From assembly GCA_002798255.1 (NCBI GenBank), contig NWQQ01000006.1, forward strand, positions 1 to 64,000: a stretch of 64,000 bases of DNA, written 5' to 3'. This DNA comes from Lysobacteraceae bacterium NML95-0200. Lineage in GTDB: Bacteria > Pseudomonadota > Gammaproteobacteria > Xanthomonadales > Xanthomonadaceae. This document shows positions 17,645 to 27,956 of the stretch, piece after piece. Position numbers and translations under genes: made by a program. Every line of letters begins with the position of its first letter. Within the stretch, counting starts at the first letter, position 1. The notes beneath the pieces were generated by a model. That model was not told the DNA's origin. It did not search any database and saw nothing but the letters and a program-made list of their open reading frames with translations.

Positions 17645-19057
17645 TCAACTGCGCCCGTAAACATCCTCCAGCCGCTCAATATCGTCTTCGCCAAGATAAC
17701 TGCCGGACTGCACTTCAATCAGCTCCACCGGGGTATCCGTGGCATTGCGCAGGCGATGGATGCTGCCCTGCGGGATGTAAGTGCTCTGGTTCTCGCGCAG
17801 CTCGAATACGCGCTCGTCGCAAGTGACCTCGGCCACGCCGGACACCACAATCCAGTGCTCGGCACGGTGCTGGTGACGTTGCAAGCTGAGCGAAGCACCC
17901 GGCTTGACCACGATACGCTTGACCTGGAAACACTCGCCCATTGCCAATGAGTCATAGCTGCCCCAGGGGCGATACACCTTGCGATGATGCAGATGCTCGG
18001 TGCGGCCTTCGGCTTTGAGCGTGTCCACCAGTTTCTTGACATCCTGCACGCGCTCGCGATGCGCCACCAGCACCGCATCGGCAGTATCGACCACAATCAA
18101 GTCTTCCACCCCCAGTGCCGCCAGCAAACGCTCATCGGCCGCTTGCAGATAGGTATTGCGGCTGTCGATGGCGATGGTATCACCCAGCTGCACATTACCC
18201 ATCGAGTCACGCGCGGCGACGCTCCATAGCGATGACCAGGAGCCGACATCACTCCAGCCGCAATCCACCGGCACCACGGCGGCCTGTTGCACGCGCTCCA
18301 TCACCGCATAGTCGATGGAGTCATCCGGGCTTTGCGCAAAGGCATCCTTGTCCACACGGATGAAGTCCAGATCGCGCCGGGCAAGCTGCCATGCCTTGCG
18401 CGCAGCGGCGGCAATCGCCGGGGCATGCGTCTGCAATGCCGCAAGATAGCTATCGGCACGGAACAGGAACATGCCGGAATTCCAGAGATATTCGCCGCTT
18501 TCAAGATATTGGCGGGCGCGCTCGGCATCGGGCTTTTCCACAAACGCGGCGATGCGCTGCACGCTGTCACCCAGTGACTCGCCACTGCGGATATAGCCAT
18601 AGCCGGTTTCCGGGTATTCCGGCCGGATGCCGAAGGTCACCAGCAGCCCTTGCTGCGCCTTCGGCAAACCTGTTGCCACCGCTGCATGAAAAGCCGCCTG
18701 GTTGCGAATCAGATGGTCGGCAGGCAATACCAACAGAATCCCTTCTGCATCCTGTGCCAGCACCTGCAAGGCGGCCAGGGCAATGGCCGGTGCGGTATTA
18801 CGTGCCACCGGCTCCAGCACGATACCACCGCTTTCAAGGCCGATTTGCTGCAATTGCTCGCCCACCATGAAGCGATGGTCATCGGCACAGATGGTCAGCA
18901 CGGGACGGGCACCGGGCAGGCTCGCCACGCGCCGGGCGGTGGCCTGGAACAAGGTGTCATCGCCCGTCAGCGGCAAGAACTGCTTGGGGGTATTGCTGCG
19001 CGAGCGCGGCCACAGCCGGGTACCGCTGCCACCGCTCAAAATCACCGGATGAATCAT
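17645..19057 (-). CDS. xanB: Mannose-1-phosphate guanylyltransferase / mannose-6-phosphate isomerase
   Basis: This 470-aa bifunctional enzyme isomerises fructose-6-P to mannose-6-P and makes GDP-mannose from mannose-1-P. The nucleotidyltransferase head has VILSGGSGTRLWPRSRS (from about residue 5) and VLPADHLI; the C-terminal cupin isomerase has RPWGSYDSL, LSLQRHQHRAEHWIVV and IPQGSIHRLRN. The start at 19057 is taken rather than a frame 7 codons earlier because it gives the standard family N terminus (MIHPVILSGG). As in Xanthomonas it lies beyond rmlD; here cysD and cysNC intervene, with a 34-nt gap after cysNC. The xanA partner is not adjacent. Confidence 0.95.
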   Translation of the reverse strand: MIHPVILSGGSGTRLWPRSRSNTPKQFLPLTGDDTLFQATARRVASLPGARPVLTICADDHRFMVGEQLQQIGLESGGIVLEPVARNTAPAIALAALQVLAQDAEGILLVLPADHLIRNQAAFHAAVATGLPKAQQGLLVTFGIRPEYPETGYGYIRSGESLGDSVQRIAAFVEKPDAERARQYLESGEYLWNSGMFLFRADSYLAALQTHAPAIAAAARKAWQLARRDLDFIRVDKDAFAQSPDDSIDYAVMERVQQAAVVPVDCGWSDVGSWSSLWSVAARDSMGNVQLGDTIAIDSRNTYLQAADERLLAALGVEDLIVVDTADAVLVAHRERVQDVKKLVDTLKAEGRTEHLHHRKVYRPWGSYDSLAMGECFQVKRIVVKPGASLSLQRHQHRAEHWIVVSGVAEVTCDERVFELRENQSTYIPQGSIHRLRNATDTPVELIEVQSGSYLGEDDIERLEDVYGRS

Positions 19058-19091
19058 GCGTAATGATGCGTGGTGCAAGATACTGGCAAGA

Positions 19092-20996
19092 TTACCTCAA
19101 GGAGCCCGCATCCGACGGACTATCTGCCTCAATATTCGCCAACAAGTCCAGCACCACTTGAGCTGCTTCTGAGGGCGAAAGCCGATCTGTGGCAATCCTC
19201 AGCTCAGGGGACTCCGGAGCTTCATAGGGTGAATCAATACCGGTGAAATTCGGCAGCTGACCAGCACGCGCCTTGGCATACAACCCTTTGACATCACGCG
19301 CTTCCGCTATCGCAAGTGGTACATCCACATAAACTTCCAGAAAGTCACCCGGTGCAAACAACTCACGCGCCATCTGCCGGTCGGCGCGAAATGGCGAAAT
19401 AAAGCTCACCAATACCACCAAGCCGGCATCCACCATCAATTTTGCCACCTCAGCTACTCGACGGATGTTCTCCACCCGGTCGGCATCAGTAAATCCCAGG
19501 TCGCGGTTCAGACCATGCCGGATATTGTCCCCATCCAGCAAAATCGTATGCATGCCGCGCGCATTGAGCTGAACCTCGACCTGATCGGCAATGGTCGATT
19601 TACCCGCACCGGACAAGCCAGTAAACCAGATGCAGCGTGGCGCATGTCCTTTTATTCGGCTACGCGCAGTGCGGCTTACCTGTAAAGGCTGCCGGTGCAA
19701 ATTACCCGCACGACGCAATGGATAATCAATCACGCCTGCAGCCACTGTGGCATTGGTGAAGCGATCGATCAGAATGAACGCCCCCAGCTCACGGCTATCG
19801 GCAAATGCCGTAAAAGCCAGCGCGCGATCCAGTTGCAGATTGCATATGCCAATCTCGTTGAGCTCAAGCTGCCTGGCGGCCAACGGCTCCAATGTCTCCG
19901 AGTCCAGCCGGTGCTTGAGTGCAGTCACACGTGCCAGCGTACTGGCCGTCGCCAACTGCAGTTGGTAGCTACGACCGGGTATCAAGGCATCTTCATGCAT
20001 CCACAACAGGTGTGCAGCAAACTGGTCTGCCACTTCAACCGCCACACCTTCGCCGGCTGCGAGCACATCCCCACGCGCCACATCGCACTCACGATCAAGC
20101 AATACCGTCACTGCTTCCCCCGCTTGCGCGGCCATTGCCTCACCACGCGCACTCAGGATTTGACGCACTTGTGCCTGCTGCCCTCCCGGGAAAATCCGAA
20201 CACTATCACCACAGGCAAGACGGCCAGAAGCCAGATTGCCGCAATACCCACGAAAATCCTGATGCGGACGATTGACCCACTGCACCGGCAAAATCATGGC
20301 CGCAGAGTTGAGCTGTGCATCTTTGCCTTGTGCGCTCTCCAGAAGCTGCAACAAACTCGGCCCCTGATACCAAGGCATTCGCAGCGAAGGCTCGACTACG
20401 TTATCGCCATGCAGTGCTGATAACGGAACCGCCTGCACCGAGGCAATCCCAAGCCGCTGTGCAAGCTGTGCATATGCTCCGGCAATGTCATCAAAGACTT
20501 CCTGCGCATGAGCCACGCAGTCCATCTTGTTGACTGCCAATATCAGCTGACGCACGCCAAACAACGACACAATCAGGCTATGCCGGCGAGTTTGCGGCAG
20601 TAAACCCTTGCGGGCGTCAACCAACACTACCGCCAAATCTGCGGTGGATGCCCCCGTTGCCATATTGCGGGTGTACTGCACATGCCCCGGACAATCAGCA
20701 ACGATAAAGCGACGCGCAGGCGTGGCAAAGTATCGATAGGCCACATCAATGGTGATGCCTTGGCTACGCTCATCTTCCAGCCCATCAAGCAGCAAAGCGT
20801 AATCCAGCGCCGCCCCCTGCGTCCCCATACGTGCACTGTCACGACGCAATACCAACATCTGGTCGTCCTTGAGTGCACCACAGTCATACAGCAAGCGACC
20901 AATCAGGGTACTTTTGCCATCATCGACGCTACCACAAGTAATGAAGCGCAACAGTCCAGCCACCTGCCGGGTACCTGACTCAGCTTGGGCGGCCAT
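19092..20996 (-). CDS. cysNC: Bifunctional sulfate adenylyltransferase GTPase subunit / APS kinase (CysNC, RaxQ/NodQ type)
   Basis: This 634-aa fusion activates sulfate. The CysN GTPase part has [18 protein letters not shown] (about 18-35), [12 protein letters not shown] and NKMD. The CysC part begins at about 450 with the P-loop [11 protein letters not shown] (about 457-466), then [16 protein letters not shown]. With CysD it makes APS from ATP and sulfate, then phosphorylates it to PAPS. In Xanthomonas the homologous pair is called RaxP/RaxQ and feeds sulfotransferases. The ATG overlaps the cysD stop by 1 nt. No reductive genes (cysH, I, J) are nearby. Confidence 0.96.
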   Translation of the reverse strand: MAAQAESGTRQVAGLLRFITCGSVDDGKSTLIGRLLYDCGALKDDQMLVLRRDSARMGTQGAALDYALLLDGLEDERSQGITIDVAYRYFATPARRFIVADCPGHVQYTRNMATGASTADLAVVLVDARKGLLPQTRRHSLIVSLFGVRQLILAVNKMDCVAHAQEVFDDIAGAYAQLAQRLGIASVQAVPLSALHGDNVVEPSLRMPWYQGPSLLQLLESAQGKDAQLNSAAMILPVQWVNRPHQDFRGYCGNLASGRLACGDSVRIFPGGQQAQVRQILSARGEAMAAQAGEAVTVLLDRECDVARGDVLAAGEGVAVEVADQFAAHLLWMHEDALIPGRSYQLQLATASTLARVTALKHRLDSETLEPLAARQLELNEIGICNLQLDRALAFTAFADSRELGAFILIDRFTNATVAAGVIDYPLRRAGNLHRQPLQVSRTARSRIKGHAPRCIWFTGLSGAGKSTIADQVEVQLNARGMHTILLDGDNIRHGLNRDLGFTDADRVENIRRVAEVAKLMVDAGLVVLVSFISPFRADRQMARELFAPGDFLEVYVDVPLAIAEARDVKGLYAKARAGQLPNFTGIDSPYEAPESPELRIATDRLSPSEAAQVVLDLLANIEADSPSDAGSLR

Positions 20997-21895
20997 CAGA
21001 AATACCCCTCTCGTTTTTTCTTTTCCATCGATGCTGACGGGTCATGGTCAATCACACGCCCTTGGCGCTCGGAGTTTCGCGCCATGCGCATTTCCTCAAT
21101 CACTTCATCAAGCGTGGCTGCCGTGGAATCAACCGCACCCGTCAACGGATAGCAACCCAAGGTGCTGAAACGAACTTGCCGTTGCTGCCAGTATTCTCCC
21201 GGACGCAGCTGCAAGCGCTCATCATCACGCAAGATCAAATGACCATCTCGCTCCACCACTTCACGCCAGCGAGCAAAATACAGCTCGGGCACTTCAATTG
21301 ATTCCCGCCGGATGTACTCCCACACATCCAGCTCCGTCCAGTTGGACAACGGAAACACGCGCACACTTTCACCGGCATGAATGCGGGTATTGAACAGATG
21401 CCAGAACTCCAGACGCTGTCGGCGCGGATCCCAGTGATGCTGATGATTACGGAAGGAAAAGATCCGCTCCTTGGCACGAGAAGCCTCTTCATCACGCCGC
21501 GCCCCACCGATGACCGCATCAAAGCCATGCGCATCCAAGGCCTGACGCAATGCCTGGGTTTTCATGACATCGGTATGGACGGTTGCGCCATGGGTCAGCG
21601 GCCCAATACCGGCTGCTACACCTTCCGGATTGCGGTATATGTGTAAAGTCAAGCCGGTCTGTGCTGCACGCCGGTCGCGCAAGGCAATCATTTCCCGGAA
21701 CTTCCAGCCAGTATCCACATGCAACAACGGGATTGTCGGACGTGCAGGCGCAAAAGCCTTGAGCAAAAGGTGTAGCAACACCGCACTGTCTTTACCGATG
21801 GAGTACAGCAGTACCGGATTGCGGAAGCAGGCCGCCACCTCCCGCAAGATAAACAGGCTTTCGTCTTCCAGCGCGTCCAGATAGTGGCGGCTCAA
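20996..21895 (-). CDS. cysD: Sulfate adenylyltransferase catalytic subunit CysD (RaxP/NodP type), TTG start
   Basis: This 299-aa PP-loop ATP sulfurylase subunit has [20 protein letters not shown] (SGKDS-type loop as SIGKDS), [22 protein letters not shown] and [13 protein letters not shown]. No ATG lies at a sensible place: the open frame runs back into rmlD, and the first internal ATG would remove the ATP loop. A TTG at 21895 gives [15 protein letters not shown], matching the usual CysD N terminus and length (about 302 aa). It has GGAG and AGG just upstream inside the rmlD end, and lies 1 nt after the rmlD stop. Translation is therefore probably coupled to rmlD. Confidence 0.92.
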   Translation of the reverse strand: MSRHYLDALEDESLFILREVAACFRNPVLLYSIGKDSAVLLHLLLKAFAPARPTIPLLHVDTGWKFREMIALRDRRAAQTGLTLHIYRNPEGVAAGIGPLTHGATVHTDVMKTQALRQALDAHGFDAVIGGARRDEEASRAKERIFSFRNHQHHWDPRRQRLEFWHLFNTRIHAGESVRVFPLSNWTELDVWEYIRRESIEVPELYFARWREVVERDGHLILRDDERLQLRPGEYWQQRQVRFSTLGCYPLTGAVDSTAATLDEVIEEMRMARNSERQGRVIDHDPSASMEKKKREGYF

Positions 21896-21896
21896 C

Positions 21897-22796
21897 CTAC
21901 CCTGCTCCGTGCCGTATCGCAGCCAATCGCTCCAGCGTGGCGGCAAGCCCGCTGCGCCAATCCGGCAGAGTCAGCGCAAAGTCATGCTCAAGGCAAGTCA
22001 CATCCAGCACCGAATAGGCCGGGCGCCTGGCCGGGGTCGGAAAATCTGCCGTAGTGATGGGGCGCACCGGCGTTTTCTTGGCAAGCAAGCCTTGTGCATG
22101 CGCGCCTTCGACAATGGCCTCGGCAAAACCATGCCATGTGGTGCTGCCAGTCGGGGTCAGATGCCAGGTGCCGCTGGGGCGTTCGGTTTTTGCAAGGATG
22201 TGGGCAGTGACATCGGCAATCAGAGCCGCCGGGGTGGGCGTGCCGTATTGATCGGCGACCACGCGCAATTCATCGCGCTCGGCAGCCAGCCGCAGCATGG
22301 TGAGCAGGAAGTTCTTGCCGTGATGCGCATACACCCAGGCAGTGCGCAAGATGGCGTGCTCGCAGCCACTGGCTCGAATCGCCTCTTCGCCAGCCAGCTT
22401 GCTTTGGCCGTAAACGCCCAATGGCGCGGTGGCATCTTCTGGCCGGTACGGACGTTGCCCCTGCCCATCAAAAACGTAGTCGGTGGAGTAATGCAGCAGA
22501 TAAGCCCCCTGCGCCTTGCAGGCTTCGGCCAGCACGCGCGGGCCTTCGGCATTGACCAAAAACGCCGCATCAGGCTCGCTTTCAGCCTTGTCCACTGCCG
22601 TGTAGGCGGCGGCATTCACCACCACATCCGGGGCAGTCTCCTGCACCAGCGTGCGCAGGGTTTCCGGGGTGCTGAAGTCCGCCGCTACGCCATGCTCACC
22701 GGCACGGGTGGCGACAATCAATTCCCCAAGGCCAGCCAGTGCACGGCGGCATTCCGTACCGACCTGACCATTGCCGCCCAAGAGCAGAATCTTCAT
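21897..22796 (-). CDS. rmlD: dTDP-4-dehydrorhamnose reductase
   Basis: This 299-aa SDR enzyme carries out the last step of dTDP-L-rhamnose synthesis, reducing dTDP-4-keto-L-rhamnose. It has [16 protein letters not shown] (dinucleotide site), [16 protein letters not shown], the STDYVFDG motif and [13 protein letters not shown] with the catalytic Tyr and Lys. The start overlaps the rmlC stop by 4 bp, and cysD starts 1 nt after its stop, so the three genes are tightly coupled. Confidence 0.97.
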   Translation of the reverse strand: MKILLLGGNGQVGTECRRALAGLGELIVATRAGEHGVAADFSTPETLRTLVQETAPDVVVNAAAYTAVDKAESEPDAAFLVNAEGPRVLAEACKAQGAYLLHYSTDYVFDGQGQRPYRPEDATAPLGVYGQSKLAGEEAIRASGCEHAILRTAWVYAHHGKNFLLTMLRLAAERDELRVVADQYGTPTPAALIADVTAHILAKTERPSGTWHLTPTGSTTWHGFAEAIVEGAHAQGLLAKKTPVRPITTADFPTPARRPAYSVLDVTCLEHDFALTLPDWRSGLAATLERLAAIRHGAG

Positions 22797-23350
22797 GGTT
22801 GATACACCGGCAGGCGCTCGGCGGGGATATCGGCCAGGAATGGCGCAGCACTATCCTTGGGTGAGAGCTGCGGCGCCGACACCGGCCAGTCAATCGCAAG
22901 CTGGCCATCGTTCCAGGCGATATTGGCATCGGCGGCAGCATCGTAGGTTTCCGTGCACAAATAAGTAAACAGCGCACGTTCGCTCAGCACCACAAAGCCA
23001 TGCGCCAAGCCCTCGGGTATCCAGAAGTGCCGCTTGTTTTCTGCACTCAATAGCGCCGCGACCCATCGCCCGAAGGTCGGCGAGCCACGACGGATATCTA
23101 CGGCCACATCCCACACTTCGCCTTCAAGCACCGAAACCAGCTTGCCCTGCGGCTTGGGCCACTGGTAATGCAGGCCGCGCAGCACGCCTTTGGCCGAGCA
23201 CGAAACATTACCCTGCTTGAAATTCAGCGGCAGATCATGCCCGGTCAGCTTGTCGGCATTGAAGGATTCGTAGAAAAAGCCACGCTCATCGGCAAATACC
23301 CGTGGCTCAAAAATCAAACAGCCGGGCAGATCTGTTTCAATGATTTTCAC
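22793..23350 (-). CDS. rmlC: dTDP-4-dehydrorhamnose 3,5-epimerase
   Basis: This 185-aa cupin epimerase inverts C3 and C5 of dTDP-4-keto-6-deoxyglucose. Signatures: [38 protein letters not shown] with the catalytic His, [15 protein letters not shown] and [15 protein letters not shown]. It overlaps both neighbours by 4 bp (rmlA stop and rmlD start). Confidence 0.97.
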   Translation of the reverse strand: MKIIETDLPGCLIFEPRVFADERGFFYESFNADKLTGHDLPLNFKQGNVSCSAKGVLRGLHYQWPKPQGKLVSVLEGEVWDVAVDIRRGSPTFGRWVAALLSAENKRHFWIPEGLAHGFVVLSERALFTYLCTETYDAAADANIAWNDGQLAIDWPVSAPQLSPKDSAAPFLADIPAERLPVYQP

Positions 23351-24231
23351 GGCACATAACCTCGCTCAGGCAAGCTCATCAGATAGCGTCCATAACCGTT
23401 CTTGAGCAGCGGTTTGGCAAGTTTTTCCAGCTGCACTGCATCAATCCAGTCGTTCATAAAGGCAATTTCTTCCGGGCAACATACCCGCAACCCCTGACGC
23501 GCCTCAATGGTTTCGATGTAGTTCGCCGCTTCCAGCAAGGACTGGTGCGTACCGGTATCCAGCCAGGCATAGCCGCGCCCCAGTCGCTCCAGATGCAGCG
23601 CGCCTTCCTGCAAATAGATTTTATTAAGATCGGTGATTTCCAGCTCGCCACGCGGTGAAGGTTTGAGATTGGCAGCCAATTCCGGCGCGCGGCCATCATA
23701 GAAATACAGGCCGGTCACCGCGTAATTGGAGCGCGGATTCTGCGGCTTTTCTTCCAGGCCAATCACCCGGCCATCGGCATCGAATTCGGCCACGCCATAA
23801 CGCTCCGGGTTCTGCACCCAGTAGCCGAACACCGTCGCCCCCTCACTGCGGGCATCGGCACGCTTCAGCATCGCGGTCAGGCCCGGGCCGTGGAAGATGT
23901 TGTCGCCCAGCACCAGACAGCTCGGTGCGCCATCCAGAAACTCCGCACCAATGGTGAACGCCTGCGCCAGGCCATCAGGGCTGGGCTGCACCGCATATTC
24001 AAACTTCATCCCCCATTGCGCGCCATCGCCCAGCAGGCTCTTGAACAGCGTCTGCTCGTGCGGGGTGTTGATAATCAGCACTTCACGAATCCCGGCCAGC
24101 ATCAGCACGCTGAGCGGGTAATAAATCATCGGTTTGTCATATACCGGCAGCAGCTGCTTGCTGATGCCCTGGGTGATGGGATACAGCCGGGTGCCGGAAC
24201 CGCCGGCGAGAATAATGCCTTTGCGTTGCAT
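23347..24231 (-). CDS. rmlA: Glucose-1-phosphate thymidylyltransferase
   Basis: This 294-aa enzyme makes dTDP-glucose from dTTP and glucose-1-P, the entry step to dTDP-rhamnose. It shows [20 protein letters not shown] at the N terminus, [29 protein letters not shown] and [19 protein letters not shown] 122-nt gap separates it from rmlB; AGAGGAA precedes the start. Confidence 0.98.
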   Translation of the reverse strand: MQRKGIILAGGSGTRLYPITQGISKQLLPVYDKPMIYYPLSVLMLAGIREVLIINTPHEQTLFKSLLGDGAQWGMKFEYAVQPSPDGLAQAFTIGAEFLDGAPSCLVLGDNIFHGPGLTAMLKRADARSEGATVFGYWVQNPERYGVAEFDADGRVIGLEEKPQNPRSNYAVTGLYFYDGRAPELAANLKPSPRGELEITDLNKIYLQEGALHLERLGRGYAWLDTGTHQSLLEAANYIETIEARQGLRVCCPEEIAFMNDWIDAVQLEKLAKPLLKNGYGRYLMSLPERGYVP

Positions 24232-24353
24232 ATTGTTTTAAGTTCCTCTGCTGTTTCGTGCCATTCATGGCGTGGCTTTATCCAGACTTTGCAAGCCCTG
24301 CCCGGCCATCCTTGGGCGGGCGTTGCGTCCCTCAAAAGTTCTGCAACCGGCGG
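24232..24353 (-). other. 122-nt spacer in the rml operon
   Basis: The spacer contains an imperfect GC-rich palindrome around 24296-24317 (GCCCGGCC-N6-GGGCGGGC) and a short inverted repeat TGCCAT-TC-ATGGCG near 24259. No T tract follows, so read-through to rmlA is expected. The hairpins could be mRNA-stabilising or REP-like. I see no gene. Confidence 0.35.
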
Positions 24354-25406
24354 TCATTCACCGCCCATGCGCTCCAGCCGGTAGCTGCCATCCAACACCC
24401 GCTGTACCCACGCCTGGTTGTCCAGATACCAGCGCACGGTATCGGCAATGCCCTGTTCAAAGGTATGCGCCGGCTCCCAGTCGAGCTCGCGCTTGAGCTT
24501 GGAAGCATCAATCGCATAACGGCGGTCATGGCCGGGACGGTCGCGCACATAGGTGATCTGCGCTTGATATTTCTGGCCGTCGATACGTGGGCGCAATTCA
24601 TCCAGCAGGGCACAGATGGTAGTCACCACTTCGATGTTCTGACGCTCGGCATTGCCACCGACGTTATAGGTCTCGCCCACCCGGCCCTTGGCAAGCACCG
24701 CGCGAATCGCCGCGCAGTGGTCGCCCACATACAGCCAGTCACGCACGTTCTTGCCATCGCCATAAATCGGCAGCGGCTCACCGGCCAGCGCCCGGGCAAT
24801 GATCAGTGGAATCAGCTTCTCCGGAAACTGGTACGGCCCGTAATTATTGGAGCAATTGGTGGTCAGCACCGGCAGCCCATAGGTATGGTGGAAGGCACGC
24901 ACCAGATGGTCGGACGCGGCCTTGGAGGCCGAGTACGGCGAATTCGGCGCATAGGCGGTCTCTTCGGTAAACAGGCCGGTGTCGCCCAGCGAGCCGTACA
25001 CCTCGTCGGTGGACACATGCAGGAAGCGGAATGCCGCCTGACCTGCCTCATCCAGACTGCGCCAGTAATCGCGCGTGGCTTCCAGCAAGCCCAGCGTCCC
25101 CACCACATTGGTGTGCACAAACGCTGCCGGGCCATCGATGGAGCGATCCACATGGCTTTCGGCCGCGAAATTGATCACCGCATCCGGGCGGTGCTCGGCA
25201 AGCAAGTCTGCCACCAGCGCGCAATCACCGATATCACCCTTGACGAATACATGATTGGTATTCCCGGAAAGCTCGGCCAAAGTGTCGAGATTCCCGGCAT
25301 AGGTCAGCAGATCCAGGTTCACCACCTTGACCCCGGCCTTGACCGCCTCCAGCACGAAATTGCTGCCAATAAAGCCGGCGCCGCCTGTGACCAACCAAGT
25401 TTTCAT
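24354..25406 (-). CDS. rmlB: dTDP-glucose 4,6-dehydratase
   Basis: This 350-aa SDR enzyme converts dTDP-glucose to dTDP-4-keto-6-deoxyglucose. It has [30 protein letters not shown], the catalytic [13 protein letters not shown] with the Thr-Asp-Glu triad, and [14 protein letters not shown] with Tyr and Lys. It is the first rml gene and lies 68 nt downstream of the glycosyltransferase gene, so it may share that gene's promoter as well as having its own. Confidence 0.98.
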   Translation of the reverse strand: MKTWLVTGGAGFIGSNFVLEAVKAGVKVVNLDLLTYAGNLDTLAELSGNTNHVFVKGDIGDCALVADLLAEHRPDAVINFAAESHVDRSIDGPAAFVHTNVVGTLGLLEATRDYWRSLDEAGQAAFRFLHVSTDEVYGSLGDTGLFTEETAYAPNSPYSASKAASDHLVRAFHHTYGLPVLTTNCSNNYGPYQFPEKLIPLIIARALAGEPLPIYGDGKNVRDWLYVGDHCAAIRAVLAKGRVGETYNVGGNAERQNIEVVTTICALLDELRPRIDGQKYQAQITYVRDRPGHDRRYAIDASKLKRELDWEPAHTFEQGIADTVRWYLDNQAWVQRVLDGSYRLERMGGE

Positions 25407-25474
25407 TGCACGTTTTCCATATTCACAAACAAGTCGAAATTATAAGCACTCAACCAGTCCCATCCCAAGCCCCA

Positions 25475-27745
25475 TCAAAAACGCGGCGGAAATGCGATCA
25501 TAAACTCCTGCTGCAGCTGCAAGGATAGATTTGGATTGTAGAAAGGATCATAGTTCAGAGAATCTCCATAACGAGCCTTCATAAACTCAATTTCTCCAGC
25601 AAATCTAGCTTGCTTTTCAGGATTATCATCACGCCCACGCGAGGCAGACTCATGATGATACAGCTCAGCAAATGGAGTCCATATATTCCTGTAACCTGCA
25701 TCCCTCAGTCGCAAGCAAAAATCTACATCATTGAAAGCCACTGCCAATCGCTCATCCAGCCCGGAAACAGCTTCAAAAGCGCTGCGACTTACAACGAGAC
25801 ACGCACCCGTAACTATACTCACCACCTGCGTCAATCGCCCCCTACAAAAATAACCATCAAAACCACGCGGCGCACAGCTGTAAATATGACCTGCAACGCC
25901 CCCCAACCCACTCACAACCCCTGCATGCTGAATGGTGTCATCTGGATAATAAAGCATCGCTCCAACAGCACCCACACCAGGCTTTAAGGCATGCGAAACC
26001 ATTTCATCAAGCCACCCCTCAGAAATCACCTCAATATCATTATTAACAAGCCCTAGAACTTCACCTCTCGCAATCGACGCAGCATAATTATTGATTGCTG
26101 AATAATTAAATTCAGCATCATAGGAAACCACCCTAACCCTAAAATCATCTTGTATAAATCTAAAATAATCTAACGTCCCAGACTCTACAGAACCATTATC
26201 AACAATTATAATATCAAAATTTTCATACTTAGTCTTTTCAATAATGCTGCCAACACAAACCTTGAGCAAATCCACCTTATCACGAGTCGGAACAATAAGA
26301 CTAACCAAGGGCTTCCGCTCCGGCAGAATTATTTCTGACCTAATATAGCCATCATTTCCACCCACCACATTCGCCATTACACCAATCCTTTCAAAGTGCT
26401 GAATAACTGCACTTTCCGCCGCAACAGCTGCGTAGCTCTTTTCATGAACCCCCATTGAAGTCGAACCTGGAATGGTTCTCCAGTGATAAAGAACCTTAGG
26501 AATATGAATAATCTGTGACGATTTAATTTTCTCAATACAGCGCAATGCCAAATCCCAATCCTGAGAACCTTCCATCCCCACTCTAAAACCACCGACTTCA
26601 CGAACCAGGCCAGCCTCATAGACACCTAGATGAGAAATGCAATTCTGACCAAGAAGCAGCTCGTAATTCCAATCCGTCTTGAAGTAAGGGCCAAACCTAA
26701 CTCCATCCTCGTCAATTTTATCCTCATCACTGTAAATTATTTTTGCATCTGGATTCTTACCCAATGCTTCGGCCACACACAATAAAGCCTCGGGATGTAA
26801 CTCATCATCGTGATCGAGCAACACCAAAAAATCCCCTCGGGCAATTTCCAGCGCAGAATTTGACGCTTCAGATATATGCCCATTTTTATTTCTGGAAATG
26901 TATTTTACCCGTCCATCCTTACTTGAATATTCCTCCAGAACCTTCAACACATGCCTCTCGGTAGAGGCATCATCCGCAACACAAATTTCCCAATTCTCAT
27001 AAACCTGCGCCAAGACACTATCCAGCGCCCTCCTGAACCATTTTTCCGGAGGATTATAAACAGGCATAATTACAGAAAAAAGAGGCCGCCCTGACAACCC
27101 CCTTTTACGCTCCTCCAGCTCCCGAGAGCGCCACTCAACCGGAGGATCATAAATTCTTACCCACCCCTGATAACTTGAGCAAACATTCGAGAATTTACTC
27201 AAATAATTTATCCTCAACTCCGCGACTGCCTGCCGTACACCTTGCCGCTTTGCCACAAAAAAGAGACTTCTTATAAAAGCATACCAAACACTACCAGTCT
27301 GCCCTCCCCTGCTTTCACAAACAGAGCTTATCATCCCCCAATAAGCAGCCACCCTAGGAATACGACGAACAAAGGCATCCCCAAGCGAGAAAAACGCCTT
27401 ACGAACAGTAGGATCAAACCTCAATGACTTTGCAGGCTTTATCAAGACAATAATGCAGTCAATCTTATCCTCATCCTGACGATACCAAAGAGGCACTATA
27501 TTTATTTCACCAAACCCCCCTCCATAGTCAGGGTATATACAAGGACCTACAATCCCCCCAGGCTCCCCGGTCAGCTGAATTTGCAAGTGATACCACCCCT
27601 GCTCCCAATCACCCTCTTCTTCTTTGCAAATCAAGAATTGAGGATCATTGTCCACTGATTGCCACCTACTCCACCCATCCTCTCCCCCATCCTCTCGACA
27701 CAGGCCCAACAAAGGATTAAAACCAATTTTAATTTTTTTCATCAT
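25475..27745 (-). CDS. Large two-domain family 2 glycosyltransferase, low G+C
   Basis: This 756-aa protein has an N-terminal region of about 215 residues with no clear family, then two GT2 domains. The first (about 222-460) has SVIMPVYNPPEKW, CVADDASTE and the metal-binding DHDDELHPEA (311-320). The second (about 479-735) has SLIVPTRDKVDLL, IIVDNGS, LVNNDIEV and FNDVDFCLRLRDAGY. Such tandem GT2 proteins assemble O-antigen or capsule glycans, often adding rhamnose. The gene is about 40% G+C in sampled lines, some near 27%, against about 60% for neighbours, so it was probably acquired. It reads into rmlB. The acceptor and sugar cannot be told from sequence. Confidence 0.88.
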   Translation of the reverse strand: MMKKIKIGFNPLLGLCREDGGEDGWSRWQSVDNDPQFLICKEEEGDWEQGWYHLQIQLTGEPGGIVGPCIYPDYGGGFGEINIVPLWYRQDEDKIDCIIVLIKPAKSLRFDPTVRKAFFSLGDAFVRRIPRVAAYWGMISSVCESRGGQTGSVWYAFIRSLFFVAKRQGVRQAVAELRINYLSKFSNVCSSYQGWVRIYDPPVEWRSRELEERKRGLSGRPLFSVIMPVYNPPEKWFRRALDSVLAQVYENWEICVADDASTERHVLKVLEEYSSKDGRVKYISRNKNGHISEASNSALEIARGDFLVLLDHDDELHPEALLCVAEALGKNPDAKIIYSDEDKIDEDGVRFGPYFKTDWNYELLLGQNCISHLGVYEAGLVREVGGFRVGMEGSQDWDLALRCIEKIKSSQIIHIPKVLYHWRTIPGSTSMGVHEKSYAAVAAESAVIQHFERIGVMANVVGGNDGYIRSEIILPERKPLVSLIVPTRDKVDLLKVCVGSIIEKTKYENFDIIIVDNGSVESGTLDYFRFIQDDFRVRVVSYDAEFNYSAINNYAASIARGEVLGLVNNDIEVISEGWLDEMVSHALKPGVGAVGAMLYYPDDTIQHAGVVSGLGGVAGHIYSCAPRGFDGYFCRGRLTQVVSIVTGACLVVSRSAFEAVSGLDERLAVAFNDVDFCLRLRDAGYRNIWTPFAELYHHESASRGRDDNPEKQARFAGEIEFMKARYGDSLNYDPFYNPNLSLQLQQEFMIAFPPRF

Positions 27746-27956
27746 AAATCACATCCAAGATAAATCTTATTAAAGTTTAGTTATATATAAAAATAATTCG
27801 ACACCTCAACAAAGACCCGTTCTTCCCCATTCAAATAACACCCTACGTCTTAGCAAGCAGATGCAATCCATGTTCAATAACCTCACTCTTCCGGACTTTA
27901 GTCTGTAGAATACTACTCCCTACAATCCGCGTTTTCCCAATAAGGTAGCCCTCCAG
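27746..27956. other. A+T-rich divergent intergenic region
   Basis: This 211-bp gap between the glycosyltransferase and etfB holds no gene. The glycosyltransferase half is very A+T rich. A TAGAAT at 27906-27911 could be a -10 for etfB, without a convincing -35. It marks the boundary between acquired and resident DNA. Confidence 0.4.
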
